This document shows, in pieces, positions 12,008 through 22,814 of a stretch of DNA of 64,000 nucleotides (its first letter is position 1; every line of letters begins with the position of its first letter). The position numbers were made by a program, and so were the translations under genes. Below the pieces are notes generated by a model. It was not told where the DNA came from. It worked only from the letters and a program-made list of their open reading frames with translations, and made no database searches. This DNA comes from Siphonodentalium dalli (Eukaryota; Mollusca; Scaphopoda; Gadilida; Siphonodentaliidae), in NCBI GenBank assembly GCA_032622095.1, contig CP136064.1, positions 254,884,484 through 254,948,483 on the forward strand, read 5' to 3'.

Positions 12008-12469
12008 TGTGACCCGCCATATCAAATCCAGTCGTAAGTCGGGATTTTTTTTTATCCTGTGCCAATGCATTCTCTTATATATGCGAGTCAACCATAGGTC
12101 GCCTCACATATATAAGAGAATGCAATGGCCTAACAATTTTTTACAATTTTAATAATTTTGTCTTGTATTCTTTAACAATTTTATAATTTCACCCATACAG
12201 AGCCCCAGACAAACATGAGCAGAGGACACTCTTCTATATGCTTCTATATATGTGTGGGGCTCCCTGCAGGGTAATGGATGTTTTTTATTTTATGTCCTAA
12301 AAATTGTAAGAATTTGTTTGTTTTTTTAAATTATAAAAAATTCTTAGGCCAATGCATTCTCTTTATATATGCGAGGCGACCTATGGTCGACTCGCATATA
12401 TAAGAGAATGCATTGGCACAGGGTAAAAAAAATCCCGACTTACGACTGGATTTGATATGGCGGGTCACA
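12008..12469. mobile_element. MITE with about 145-bp TIRs and TA target duplication
   Basis: The element starts TGTGACCCGCCATATCAAAT and ends with its reverse complement. TA lies on both sides (12006-12007, 12470-12471). Each terminal repeat itself contains a palindrome: 'ccaatgcattctcttatata' is followed, after 'gaccataggtc', by its inverse. The DNA therefore has four related arms. The interior (about 12155-12330) is AT-rich and non-coding. No transposase is present. Confidence 0.85.
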
Positions 12470-13296
12470 TATGTCTTGAATCAGCCAGTTAAATCTATAT
12501 ATTTCGGCCATATTTCAAGTATTTATATACCTCTTTCGATACCTGGAAACATTCAAAGGCGATTATTATTAGGTGTATTTTTGGAGCGAACACCACCATA
12601 TGGCTTTAAACACTATCCAACATCAGTCGTAATTCGTCGCATATATCATTACCACATAGACAGATAGAGGCGATTATTTGAACCGAAATGTGGGCGTACA
12701 TATGCACGTACTCCAAGCACATAACTGGTTTATTGTAATGTGCGAAATAAGCTCATATTTGTATTATTTAACCTCAACATACGCTCTATATTTTTGAAAC
12801 TGTCCAATACGGGACTATTTCCTTACGGAATAAGCCCATATTGGCATTATGTAATCTACCATTTTTCATGGACACGACTTAGCAGACGCACGCTCTTTAT
12901 AACGTGTTTTCGCTGCGGTCCGCACCATTCAACTGAATAACGAATATAGCCTCGCTTATTGAATCAAATCAGTCCAATATGAACCTATGTGAATATGTAG
13001 ATCCAATATGAACCTATTTGCACGTGGATATGTTGCTTTATATTGTGTTTACACTGCGGTCCGCACCAGTTAACGGAATAACGGATATAATCTCACTATC
13101 TGCTTATTTCAGAATAAGATCAGTTCAACGTGAACCTATGTAAATATTTAGGTCCAATATGAACGGATTCGAACGATGATATGTTGCCATACATTGTCAA
13201 TATAATTTAAACCATCGATTTATCGCTTTAGTCACGACATGACCCATAAATGCACACGAGGTACTAACATGCATACACATGTATTACTGAAGTCAG
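12470..13296 (+). repeat. Dispersed repeat R1, two partial tandem copies
   Basis: From about 12890 the sequence carries the R1 signature 'cgctctttataacgtgtttt' and 'cgctgcggtccgcacc', followed by 'gaatcaaatcagtccaatat'. A second partial unit starts at about 13040, giving a 145-bp spacing. The part from 12470 to 12890 holds short ORFs only and nothing recognised. Confidence 0.6.
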
Positions 13297-13305
13297 GCAT
13301 AATTG

Positions 13306-14479
13306 TAGTCCAAGTCTTCTCGTACTAAAACCGGCTAAGATATTGGGATGGAGGTGCCGGTCTTTAGTCCAAGACCGCTTGTATACCAATCCTATGACAC
13401 GACTTACGCCCACGATCTGTGGCGGGAATTTGTGGTGTATTTTACTCGATTTACCTAGCAAATCAATACATGATGCTATATACATCGGAAAGGCTTACAT
13501 CTTATGGTCATAATGGTGTATAATAATCTAACTTTAATGTTAAATTACACATAGAATATTCCGGTTGATTGACACAAACATCGATTTGTTTCTCTGTTTG
13601 TTTACGTTTTAACCGAAAGCCGAAGTGGTCCGAATAAGTTCGGCATAATCCGGTGTTTGTTCTGGGAATTCTACTTTCCGTTTCTATATATAGCGCGGGT
13701 TTTCCGAACAAAAATGGCGAAAACCGATCGCCCGAAAGTCCAGTTTTCTATGTGCTTTCAGAACAATTCCCGCACTAAAAACTTAATGACATAATGGAGG
13801 ATCAGAACGGTAGTTTTGTTGACAATTTTCGCAAGCAACTTGTCAAAATTGGAGCAAATTAGAACTCTTGTGTCTGACTTGCCAAGTTGCCATGCGTGTG
13901 ATGTGCATTTTGACATCTGTGTTGATAAAATAATCGGAGAACCGAATCACACAGTTTCGAAATATAGTTCTTCCGTTTTAGTGGGACTTTTCAAACTTAA
14001 GGTTCATTTATTTAGTGTATTACATTTATATCTCCAATGTTTAATTAATCTATTTATTATTTTATTTATTGACACACATAATTACGATTACAATGGAGAA
14101 TTCATCGTAATTTGCGTTGTTGTCCAAAATCTACGGAATATTTTCAACGGAAAATGCCGAACACAGTTCGCGAGGTCAACCGAGTTCGCATACTTTAAAA
14201 AAATTGTAAACATTGAGGTAAATGTCTCTTTTCGCATTAAATTACCGTTTTAAATTCACAACTGATGTGGGTTTCAGATAAAATAGCATGTCTTCTGCGG
14301 AAAATATCCGTTTATTGTCGCAATTGTGATATTTTATTTCATATAATTGTGGTTTTATTTGAGCGGGTCACTAACGCTTAAGTCGTGTCATAAGAATGCA
14401 TGGGCCTGGAACTCGGACTAAAGACCGGCACCTCCATCTCAATATCTTAGCCGGTTTTAGTACGAGAAGACTTGGACTA
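13306..14479. mobile_element. TIR transposon with 9-bp target duplication (Mutator-like?) carrying an exon-like passenger
   Basis: The ends TAGTCCAAGTCTTCTCGTAC and its inverse form TIRs of about 70 nearly identical bases, with weaker similarity to about 100 bp. A perfect 9-bp duplication GCATAATTG lies outside them (13297-13305 and 14480-14488). A 9-bp duplication with long TIRs fits Mutator-like elements, though other superfamilies make 8-9 bp duplications. The 1174-bp element encodes no transposase. It contains a roughly 310-bp exon-like block (13690-14002) with a second copy at about 22815-23130, which suggests a captured host sequence as in Pack-MULEs. Confidence 0.78.
13690..14002 (+). 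pseudogene. Exon-like sequence of unknown family, copy 1 (broken)
   Basis: A TATATATA sequence (about 13684) precedes 'gcgcgggttttcc' and an ATG at 13713. The reading frame from that ATG runs about 97 codons with one TAA after 'TKNLMT', and ends at AAG followed by GT, where similarity to the second copy (minus strand, about 23130-22815) also ends. Shared residues include SMCF, SRTKNL, WRIR, VLLTIFA and DLP. Copy 1 keeps a CHAC pair followed by His and Cys. The shared ending at a donor-like AAG|GT suggests a true exon from one ancestral gene. I do not recognise the protein family. It lies inside the TIR element 13306-14479. Confidence 0.5.
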
Positions 14480-14583
14480 GCATAATTGGTAACCGTTGTC
14501 GAAATCGTGTATATTTGAGAAGATCCTCGTTCCTTCATTGTATGGAAAATTATAACGAACACTCTAGTGACGTTTCTACTCAC

Positions 14584-15160
14584 CCGACCGATTTTGAGCT
14601 ATGACGTTTATTACGTGTATTGGCCGCTTGGTGGTCGTAGCATCGCCGGTAGTCTTGGGACTCGGTAGCGGTGTCACTGTTGTAGTAGATGATAATGTAG
14701 TAGACATAGGGATGCTATCCGCTGTCGTAGCGATCTTCGTTGTACGCTTGGTGATAGATGACGTGGAAGAATCGGCAGTAGACTGTGCCGTCGACATACC
14801 GTATCTTGCTGTAGCTGTGGTTGTTATAGTGAGTGTGTTTGTAGTTGTGGTTGTAGTATTTGTAGTTGCTGTTTGTGTGGTTGTTGTAGTAGTGGTTGAT
14901 GTGGTTATAATGGTAGCTGTTGTAGTAGATGGGGTGATTTTGACAGTAGTAGTCGATACAATCGCTGTTAGAGTACTAGTATAAATTGATGTATCGGTAC
15001 TTTCTGTCGCGTTTGGGAGAATCCACCATAACATACCACAACACAATTCTGGATATAACTCAAACTTGCTGGCATCACAGTCTGAAGCATTGTTCCCACC
15101 ATTGCAAGCTGTAGTAGATATGCATATGGTCTCAGAACATGATATCCTCACACGCTTTAT
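14584..15160 (-). CDS. Threonine-rich mucin-like protein, internal exon (partial gene)
   Basis: The frame is open for about 190 codons on the minus strand. The N-terminal 45 residues contain six cysteines, including a CC pair, and an aromatic patch (CCGMLWW). The rest, about 140 residues, is dominated by Thr and Ser with runs of up to seven Thr, as in O-glycosylated mucin domains. The frame is closed upstream by a stop, with no ATG near; at the 3' side G|GTGAGT at 14583-14578 is a good splice donor just before the stop. Both fit an internal exon of a secreted or cell-surface protein. The plus-strand ORF 14601-14984 is a Val-rich shadow. Other exons were not located. A degenerate ACA/ACT repeat is the alternative. 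Confidence 0.45.
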
Positions 15161-15963
15161 AGTGTGAGTGCTTCTCGCTTATAACTTTCCAATCAATATA
15201 TGCTCGCTGTCGTAATTAGTGATTTTCGCAATCAACAAACAGAGGAAAGTACGATTAATTATCTAGATGATACAGAGCCACTACTGCTAAACCACTAGTC
15301 TGGTTGGACCAGTTTTAAACCAGAGATGACGATTGTTCACCACTTAGACCTGCGGTCTCGGGTTTAGACCACGGATTTAGCTGACTCACGGCGGTTTACA
15401 CCTAGACGTTTACGTAGACCAGGTTTAAACATGAGATGACGAATCCTGCCATTGATCATAAAACTTATTCACAGACTCAAATATCAGTGATAATTTGTTC
15501 AGCGGTTTTTATTCAGCGATTGAGTAAAGTATCCATATAACCAGTGCAATTGCTTGAAATGTCCATGAAACTAGTTAACAGTTCATCCATTTTATGAGCT
15601 GACATTTGACAGCAAGAGCATATTGAGTTGTGTTTGTTGAGTCAGTACGCATATCAATAACTTGGCTATGTTATTGAGAAATATGCATTCAATCTTACCC
15701 CGCGCCTGTGAAAAATTGACAACTCATTTCGTTATTATGAGAAACTAATAGTTATTCATGTGTGTACCTATAATGTTCAAGACGAGATAGCAGACAAACT
15801 GGTTCACCGTGATATTGTGCAGAAATCCTTTTAGTGGTCCCCCATTAGGAAAAACAAATGTAATGAACTGGGTTAAGTCCGTGTCGAATGAGAGCGCGTA
15901 CACTGCAAGTTGCAACATCGACGCGACAAGACGAACAGCTCTTAACATAGTTAGAAGGTGACG
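15161..15963. other. No gene seen
   Basis: Non-coding with short ORFs. The stretch 15290-15440 repeats words such as 'tttaaaccagagatgacga' and 'tttaaacatgagatgacgaa', a small degenerate duplication. Confidence 0.4.
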
Positions 15964-16401
15964 TGCATATCGAACTATGCCCAGCGGACGACTGGCAATA
16001 TACTAATATATTAATAATACCTCACATCCATTTCGAATTACGCCCAGCGGACTACTGACAATATAATAATACCTCACAGCCATATTGAATTACGCCCAGC
16101 GGACGACTAGCACTATAATAATACCTCACAGCCATATCGAATTACGCCCAGCGGACGACTAGCACTATAATAATACCTCACAGCCATATCGAATTACGCC
16201 CAGCGGACGACTGGCAATATAATAATAATACCCCACAGCCACATAGAATTACGCTCAGCGGACGACTGGCAATATATTAATAATACCTCACATCCATTTC
16301 GAATTACGCCCATCGAATGACTGAGAATATATTAATAATACCTCTCGTCCATATCGAATTACGCCCAGCGGACGACTGGCAATATACTAACAATACCTCA
16401 C
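15964..16401. repeat. Satellite of 52-64 bp units, eight copies
   Basis: Eight units share 'cgaattacgcccagcggacg', 'actggcaatat' and 'taataatacctcaca-cc'. The unit 'cgcccagcggacgactagca' occurs twice in identical form around 16093 and 16145, so local unit duplication is recent. Length differences come from the number of ATT/AAT triplets. Confidence 0.9.
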
Positions 16402-16879
16402 ATGTGCATTTTATTTGTATATTATGTGGATACATGCGTGTGTAAAATACACAAGTTGTATATACATATATCTCACCGAAAGTGTAGTGACTTTATTCTA
16501 AGTATGAGCCCTACATTAACCTATACAGAACAAAATGTAGATTGTCACCATCGCAATAATGGCACACATCTACACCTATTATAAATTCACATTGAACTGA
16601 CGTAACGCAGATGTTCAAATAATAGACATATAGAGAGAGCTTATAAACGACGGGTGTTATATACGCGAGGCATTACATATATACCCGATGGGAGTGATGA
16701 GTGTATCGCATGTTTTACAACACATGTCATAGTTATTGTAGCAGCCGCTGGGTTGTAAATCCATGCATTTTGTCGTAATATTATACCAGTCCCCATGCAA
16801 CCTGTTGGTGTAAAATCGGTGGAGTAATATATTTACGTAGCATATTTTCACGCATAATACCTGTACAACATATCATCCA
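16402..16879. other. No gene seen
   Basis: AT-rich sequence with two short ORFs (16402-16584 plus, 16657-16851 minus). Neither is recognisable. Confidence 0.4.
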
Positions 16880-17225
16880 GCAAATACGCATATAATCGAC
16901 CTATAATGTGAAAATAGATTCATATTCGATTATTTTACTCTGAAATAAGCAAATACAGGACTCGTGTACGTATTTCCATGTTATGGTGCGGGCCACAGTG
17001 AAAACAAAGAGCGTACGCCCCGACAATACGCGATTGGGTTTATTTGGTTCATTGTCCGCACATAGCGAACCTATAATGAAGTCATTCAGGGTCGATAATG
17101 TGAATAGAACGATCTCATTTTCAGTTAATTATTGACTCAAAACGAGGCCATTCTAAGCACATTACCGATCTAAAACAAATTATATTGTAAACAGATAATG
17201 TGCGTATTTTCTGGAGAACAGGCTG
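16880..17225 (-). repeat. Dispersed repeat R1
   Basis: It reads in reverse relative to the copy at 30810-31195: 'gcgggccacagtgaaaac' and 'aaagagcgtac', then 'cataatgaa-tcat', 'gtcgataatgtgaatagaac' and 'attgactcaaaacgaggcca'. The internal inverted repeat (TTGACTCAAAACGAGGCCATTC against its upstream partner) is recognisable but worn. Confidence 0.65.
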
Positions 17226-17577
17226 ACTTGTGTGTTGCGAAACAAGCATAGAAGAATAATCATATGCTAAACAGTATCACGAAAGTATACTGTACTGCAC
17301 ATATAGGACCGAGTAAATACATAAAATACGCCACGTTCCGACACTCTCGGTGATCGCAATTGAAAGCTAGGTCAGAGAATTCACTTTCCCTTGCAATCAA
17401 TCCAATGTGTACGGAACATTAATTAAACGATGCATGTGCATCTCCCCAAATCAATCGCATATTTGAAATCCCATATTTATGCAATAATTTCAAGTTAGTT
17501 TTCGCATTGAACATGAACTCAATGACATATAAATAGAGCGCGAACTATACTGATCGTTGATTGTTTAAAGCGGCATC

Positions 17578-17750
17578 ATGTAACAAACGACGAAATACTG
17601 ATGAATGGTTTGCACATCTGCGGATTGGAGTTGCATTTTGGGTCGACAGGAAGTTTGGCGAGAAGGACGAAGAGCGAGATGGACAACCAGATATTGCGGG
17701 AACGATCGAGACGGTATAACGAACGAGAAGAAGATACAAGAAAACCATAG
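17578..17750 (+). repeat. 5' LTR, left part
   Basis: Matches the 3' LTR from 23210: 'tgtaac-aacgacgaaa', 'gatgaatgg-ttgcacatct', 'gggtcgacag', 'gcgagaaggacgaagagcga' and 'tgggaacga'. It stops matching at about 17750; the rest of the LTR reappears at 19285. A TATA-like 'ATATAAATAG' sits 50 bp upstream, outside the LTR. Confidence 0.8.
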
Positions 17751-19284
17751 TCAGAAATGGTTACACCATCTACATCATATTATTAGTCATATATCAAATA
17801 TATTGCAGCTTTAATGTAGTGATTGTGAAAAATGTCTATATAGGTAATGGCTATGTATAAATAGTTAATTTTATGTAAAATATGTACACACATACGTCAC
17901 ATATGATGTGTTCACAAAGGCCGCATACGTTCAATTGGTTGAAAAGTTCAACGCCAAACATGCAACGGCCATTGCATTGATACACCAAACACCCATTGCC
18001 AACAAAATGACAAACACCTTGACGGTGGACATGTTATTATGTTGAAGTGTTGCCAGCTCGCGGCAATACACTAAACTGTTATTTTTCTCGGTTCTCTTAT
18101 ACGACATTAGAACTGTTTTCGGCTGGCATATATCTTTTCTTTGTTGTTTGTTCTAATTTCTATCGAAATAGAGGTCTGCAATTGACTGTCAGAAGCCATT
18201 ATATGGCGGCTGAACACTGAATGATTTACAAACAATCTCGAGCATCATTATGAAATAATTTCCGATAAGGTTTCATTCACCACCGATTATGGAGACTAAT
18301 TAAACATAATGCCTACAAGGTTTCATGAAAGCACCACCTCAGAATTCCGTTAAAACAACAAATCCTTCAGATCATTACAATCGGATTAAATACACTCCGG
18401 ATACATCGCAATAAGACCATTAGTCTACATTCCAACGAAGACATATGTTCACAGTGTTGAGTTGTCAGGGTTATTTCGGACACCACCAAGGGGTAATAAA
18501 ACTAATTATCACAACATTGCTATGTTGGCTAAAAAATATACCAAATATTTAGACAAAAGTCTGGACACATTTCTTTTATAATGAAATAGAATATATAGGC
18601 TATATTAGCGGATGCTTACCCTGGGCTAATGTCCGAAATCACCCCAAAGGAATTTTAAGGGCCCACAAAAGGGTGTTTCCAATGTAAAAAATCCAAAAGG
18701 TTGAGTTTAATTGTTTGTCTCATTTTAGACCACACAATTGAACATGCATGTTTATCGGCCATAACTTGGTTTCAATATGTCATTCGATTAATGCAGTTAT
18801 CAGAGCGTCAAATTTTGACGTGCATCAAAAAACAAGGAAAACGTTCAACTGCGTTACAGACCGTTCCTGGTAATATCTGGAACGTATTCGAGCTCAAACA
18901 TGTAAAATAAAGGACAGGGTTAACTGCTTAATAAAACACAAGTGGATTTATAAAAGCATGTGTCAGAAGAAAGCGTTAGCTGTTTGTACCCTTAGATATT
19001 CATACTGTCCGACGTAATGTGTAACTTGTATTCCCGCAATAACTCTCCAATAATCGTCCAGCCACTGTTCACACCAAAATATCGAAAGAAATTATGCTGT
19101 CATAAAATTTATATACTGCAACAATGAGACATCCGCGAAGATACATCGGCGAATACATACATCCTGCAAAAGTCTAACCGGTACGTAAATTGCTAGTATC
19201 TTTTAAATCACATTTCTATAAATAGAACCCTCCTCTCTCCACCCACATCCCCATAACAAAATCACAGAAAACACCATTGAATGC
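17751..19284. other. About 1.5 kb unrelated sequence interrupting the 5' LTR
   Basis: This stretch separates the two parts of the 5' LTR and has no counterpart in the 3' LTR. It contains no recognised coding region; the 69-residue ORF at 18701-18910 has no known domain. No terminal repeats or target duplication were seen, so whether it came by transposition or by rearrangement is open. Confidence 0.55.
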
Positions 19285-19338
19285 GCAAGAGAGAAGTGAT
19301 GTAGGTGAGCTGAAAAGTATATCAAAGGGGCATTACAT
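19285..19338 (+). repeat. 5' LTR, right end
   Basis: 'Agagaagtgatgtaggtgag' and 'gggcattacat' match the end of the 3' LTR (about 23390-23437). The primer-binding site follows immediately, which fixes this as the 5' LTR end. Confidence 0.8.
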
Positions 19339-19357
19339 TGGTGGCAGCGGTGGGATT
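19339..19357 (+). promoter_or_regulatory. tRNA-Leu primer-binding site
   Basis: TGGTGGCAGCGGTGGGATT is a perfect 19-base complement to the 3' end of animal tRNA-Leu (..CCCACCGCTGCCA plus CCA), as I know that tRNA. It directly abuts the LTR end, the expected place for minus-strand priming of reverse transcription. Confidence 0.88.
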
Positions 19358-19575
19358 AAGAAATTCGAGTAAATATACATCACATGGTAATTCGAGAAAA
19401 GTTTTAAATTGTGTTGCTGGTAACTTTGTCGTGGAGGTTGTATAAAACTGCTTCAGGGAATAATAATCAAATGGTGGTCTACCAGTATACAGAGAGAGAG
19501 ACATAACCCTATTTTATAGTTTCATAATTGGTGCAATTCTAAGAATCTGACAAATGGATTTAAATTTGAGAGTTT

Positions 19576-20340
19576 GTGACAATCCTGGTGCATGGAGTTG
19601 GAAGATATTTCTTTTCTGCTGATTCTCGTGCAAATAAATTTGACACATTTCCACAGCCGAAAGATATACATATCGAATACAAAATTATTCGAGGCGCTTC
19701 CATTGAGCAGCTGAAAGACGAGACACTGGTAATACTATCAGCGTGGGAGAATCATCTGATATGCACGTTATTGTCAAAATAGCGGCCGGCATCAATGATG
19801 TGTTGGATAAAAGAAAACAGTTCATTCGTCCTAATGACAAATCCGCTGAAACAGTTTTCAATCAGTTATTAGAATTTGAATCAGCTACAAATAAAATGTT
19901 TCCAACTGCGTTAGTTGGTATCGTGAACATTCCAACATCCTGTTTTGAGAATTGTTATGCTACAAATGACATTGTTCTGTCTGAGTTTGGTGTGACGTCA
20001 TCTGGCGTTATTCGATACCAAAGAACGATTTAGAGATCAAGTTTTTGAGATCAATGCATTGATTAAGTTACATAACTGCACCAAGCAGTCCTAGACTGGG
20101 TGCTGGACCATATCGTGGGATCAACATATCGTAAAGAGAGTAAACACAAACGTTTGCGACGTAAGAAGAGACATATGTATTGTAATGATGGGCTGCATGC
20201 AGTATCGGAGGAAAAGAAGCAGTGGTTCAAGGTTTTGATTCAGGCATTTAGGGCTGAAGAGAAATTCTGTGCAAAATTTTCAGGATTTGGGTGTAGTTAT
20301 ATTGGTCAATATATTATTAACCTGTTTGAGTCAGATATTG
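19576..20340 (+). pseudogene. SGNH-hydrolase-like domain ahead of gag (broken)
   Basis: Several frames together show the landmarks of an SGNH/GDSL hydrolase fold: ADSR near the start (in place of GDS, Ser block), a GIND motif near 19788 (block III, G-x-N-D), and DGLH at about 20187-20198 (block V catalytic Asp-His), followed by a WF..L..AF helix. The frame changes at about 19750 and again between 20030 and 20100. SGNH-like domains upstream of gag are known from some Gypsy and other animal retroelements; the role there is uncertain. The Ser-block Gly is Ala here. A chance resemblance is unlikely because the three motifs appear in order and at sensible spacing. Confidence 0.6.
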
Positions 20341-20439
20341 ACTGCTTATCAATTTCTGATTCGGATTCAGATTTAGTTTGTAGTGTTTACTTTATCTGTT
20401 TCAAGTGACATAAATAAATAGGGTATCATTTTTTGCATC

Positions 20440-21270
20440 TCCTCCTGATAATTTCTTGGGCGACAGGGTGGTTGGGACAAGGGTGGTTGGAACGGTTTGA
20501 GTACTGGGCCAAAATTTATGCACAAAATAAATATTTAGAAATATTTAATACATTACTGGGTGATGAAGCATTTACAGTTTATCGAGGCATACCAAAAGGA
20601 AAAGAAGACAGATTGGGATCAGGTAATTCAGATTTTGATAGAGGCTTACTCTTCAGTGGTTTTCGTGCATGCGTTACGAGCTGAGCTGACAAATCGATCT
20701 CGAAAATCAGGTGAGAATATAGCAGTTTGTATTGGTGAATTGCGGCGTTTACTGACAAAAGCTTACACAAAATACAATGTGGAGGAAAAAGAGGATGTAG
20801 TTTTAACTCGATTCCTTGCAAGTATTGGGGAAATACGTCTGCAAATTCGAAGGAAAGCGCCAAAATCTGTTCATAATACATTAGCAATAGCTGCGAAATT
20901 GGAAGTTCGTTATAGCACTGAGAAAATAAAACATTGCCGAAGTAAACATTGCCCAAGTTCATGTGTACTCACATGAGGCAAGCACTGAATTTGTTGCTCT
21001 TCATAGTCAGCTCGACAGATGCAGGAGCAGATAGCGGCAATTAGTGTTTCGGATCGGGGTTGGCCACAATATTCTACAAGGAGATTCTCTGCTATGGAGG
21101 GGGTCACCTGTTACGGTTGCCGTGGTATTGGCCATTTGTTTCGTGAATGTCCCACTGTTTCAGAACAATGGGGTCGAATGGGATTTCAGAGAGGTAGCTC
21201 ATGGCCGCGATATCAAGGCCATGGTCGAGATTCATATAATCCACGTGGATTTTACCCTCAAAACAGGTAG
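20440..21270 (+). pseudogene. Gypsy gag polyprotein with CCHC zinc knuckle (broken)
   Basis: The retrotransposon gag core is visible as WLERFEYWAKIYAQNKYLEI followed by GDEAFTVY, then after a frameshift at about 20600 as KKTDWDQVIQILIEAY and SGENIAVCIGELRRLL. A stop closes that frame at 20976. The nucleocapsid follows in an ORF from 21019, where CYGCRGIGHLFREC is a perfect C-x2-C-x4-H-x4-C knuckle (about 21109-21150), trailed by an Arg/Gly/Tyr-rich tail. Gag would form the virus-like particle and bind the RNA. At least one frameshift and stops make it non-functional. Confidence 0.85.
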
Positions 21271-21356
21271 CAATATGATTCTAGAGATTCGGGTCAAGAT
21301 TTAAACTATTAGAGGCTGGGATTAAGCCCGAAATGCAGGCCTCTTAAGTTAAACAA

Positions 21357-21573
21357 TTGGGCGGCGTGTCAGACTTAAAGAGTCTATTTTCTCTTATATT
21401 GGCCCCTATTGCTGGGGTGGAAACCATGGTATTAGCGGATACAGGTGCTTCAGTGTGTATAATCAGTGACAAATGTAGGCATGCAATATTGAGATCTATT
21501 AAAAAATATTCCAATCAAACTATCTGCTTAATGATCAACTTGATGAATTCAACTTTCAGATCACAGTGCCGAC
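21357..21573 (+). pseudogene. Retropepsin-like aspartic protease fragment
   Basis: MVLADTGASVCIIS carries the catalytic D-T-G-A-S loop of retroviral-type proteases. The frame continues only about 45 residues and then runs into integrase sequence, so the C-terminal half of the protease, all of reverse transcriptase and RNase H, and most of integrase have been lost. The break is near 21573 ('catcaaagttgtttaaaa'). Confidence 0.75.
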
Positions 21574-22176
21574 TATACATCAAAGTTGTTTAAAAGTATG
21601 TGTGACTTGTTTGATATAGAGAAAACTCGGACAACACCATATCACCCTCAGTCCTATGGATTAGTTGAAAGATTAAACAGAACTATCATTGATATGCTTA
21701 GGTCGGTTATTGAGGATAACCAGAGAGAATGGGATCAGCATTTACCAACATTTGTATTGGCATGTCGATGTAGTGTTCACTCTTCTACTAAATATACACC
21801 TCATGTTCTCGTGTTTGGCAGAGAGGTCACGCTTGCTATATGTTTTATGTATGGAGGAAGTCACGAGAGGATGGAGAATCTATTTGAATTTGTTGGAACG
21901 CTCAGAAAGGGGCTAGATTCTAGTTTTTATAAGGTTCGGGATAATGCTAGGTCTGCTCAAGAGAGACAGAAACATTTCTTTGATTTTAGGAAACAATGTC
22001 CAAATTTTGCCTTTGGTGACCTGGTTATGGTATACAAACTGTCTGCAAAGAAAGGTCAATCTCCAAAGAAGAATTGGTTCGGTCCTTTCAAAATTATAAA
22101 TATAATATCTGAAGTACATTATAAGATTCAAATGGTCGAAGGCTGGACACAGAATGTTGTGCGTTATGGAGACTGA
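21574..22176 (+). pseudogene. Gypsy integrase, C-terminal part with GPY/F module
   Basis: EKTRTTPYHPQSYGLVERLN is the end of the integrase core, including the third catalytic acidic residue (the E of VERLN). The first two catalytic Asp residues are missing. LPTFVLACRCSVHSSTKYTP follows as in Gypsy integrases. FGDLVMVY and WFGPFKI...VHYKIQ form the C-terminal barrel and GPY/F module. The frame is open for about 196 residues to a stop at 22176; no chromodomain is seen. Fusion to the protease fragment upstream is a deletion product. Confidence 0.88.
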
Positions 22177-22640
22177 GAATGATTCCCACAATGATGAATC
22201 ACCTGAAGCAGAGGTAAGTTCAGCGTCAACTCCCCCCAGTCTGACACGGTGCCCAATATCAGCCCTATGTTGGATGGGGTAGTTGATCCAACGGACAGCT
22301 GGTGGTCACAGAAAACATGTACTGGTAGACCGACTAGGAAGCCGGCTCATTTAGAATCATATCAGGTTTTGGATTAGGCAGTTCTAGTAATAATTCTTGA
22401 TATACTGATTTTGCAATGTGCCATACTGTTATTTTGAGTAGCAGTGTCATTAATTAATTTGAATTTGGATAGTTTGGTGTCATAAACACAACATAATTAT
22501 GACTATGTACAGTTTAAGACTTTTAAATTATAAAGTTTTCCTCTGTCTTAGAACGAGCATTAACGCGGTGACATTGTATATAAGTTAATTAACAGACCAG
22601 TTGTCAAGATGTTCAGGTGGTAGTAATGTTTTGATTGTGG
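22177..22640. other. Gypsy 3' internal region, no ORF
   Basis: About 460 bases after integrase without a recognisable product. There is no env-like gene. Confidence 0.45.
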
Positions 22641-22814
22641 AAGAATGTCAAATGCAGGGTTTACCTCCCTTCATGACTCGGTAATACCGCTGCTACCGGC
22701 GACATATTACCCACAGTTAGTGTACTTCCGCGATATAAATATATATGTTAAGCGAGCAGAGCAAATTTATGCCCTTGTTAAGCACACAAAATATCGAAAT
22801 AAAATTGTGCGATA

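Noticed and set aside
14601-14984. Plus-strand Val-rich ORF of 127 residues
   Set aside because: Exact shadow of the Thr-rich minus-strand frame (ACN codons read as valine-type codons on the other strand).
18701-18910. 69-residue ORF inside the sequence splitting the 5' LTR
   Set aside because: No recognisable domain and no transposase motif; cannot explain the insertion.
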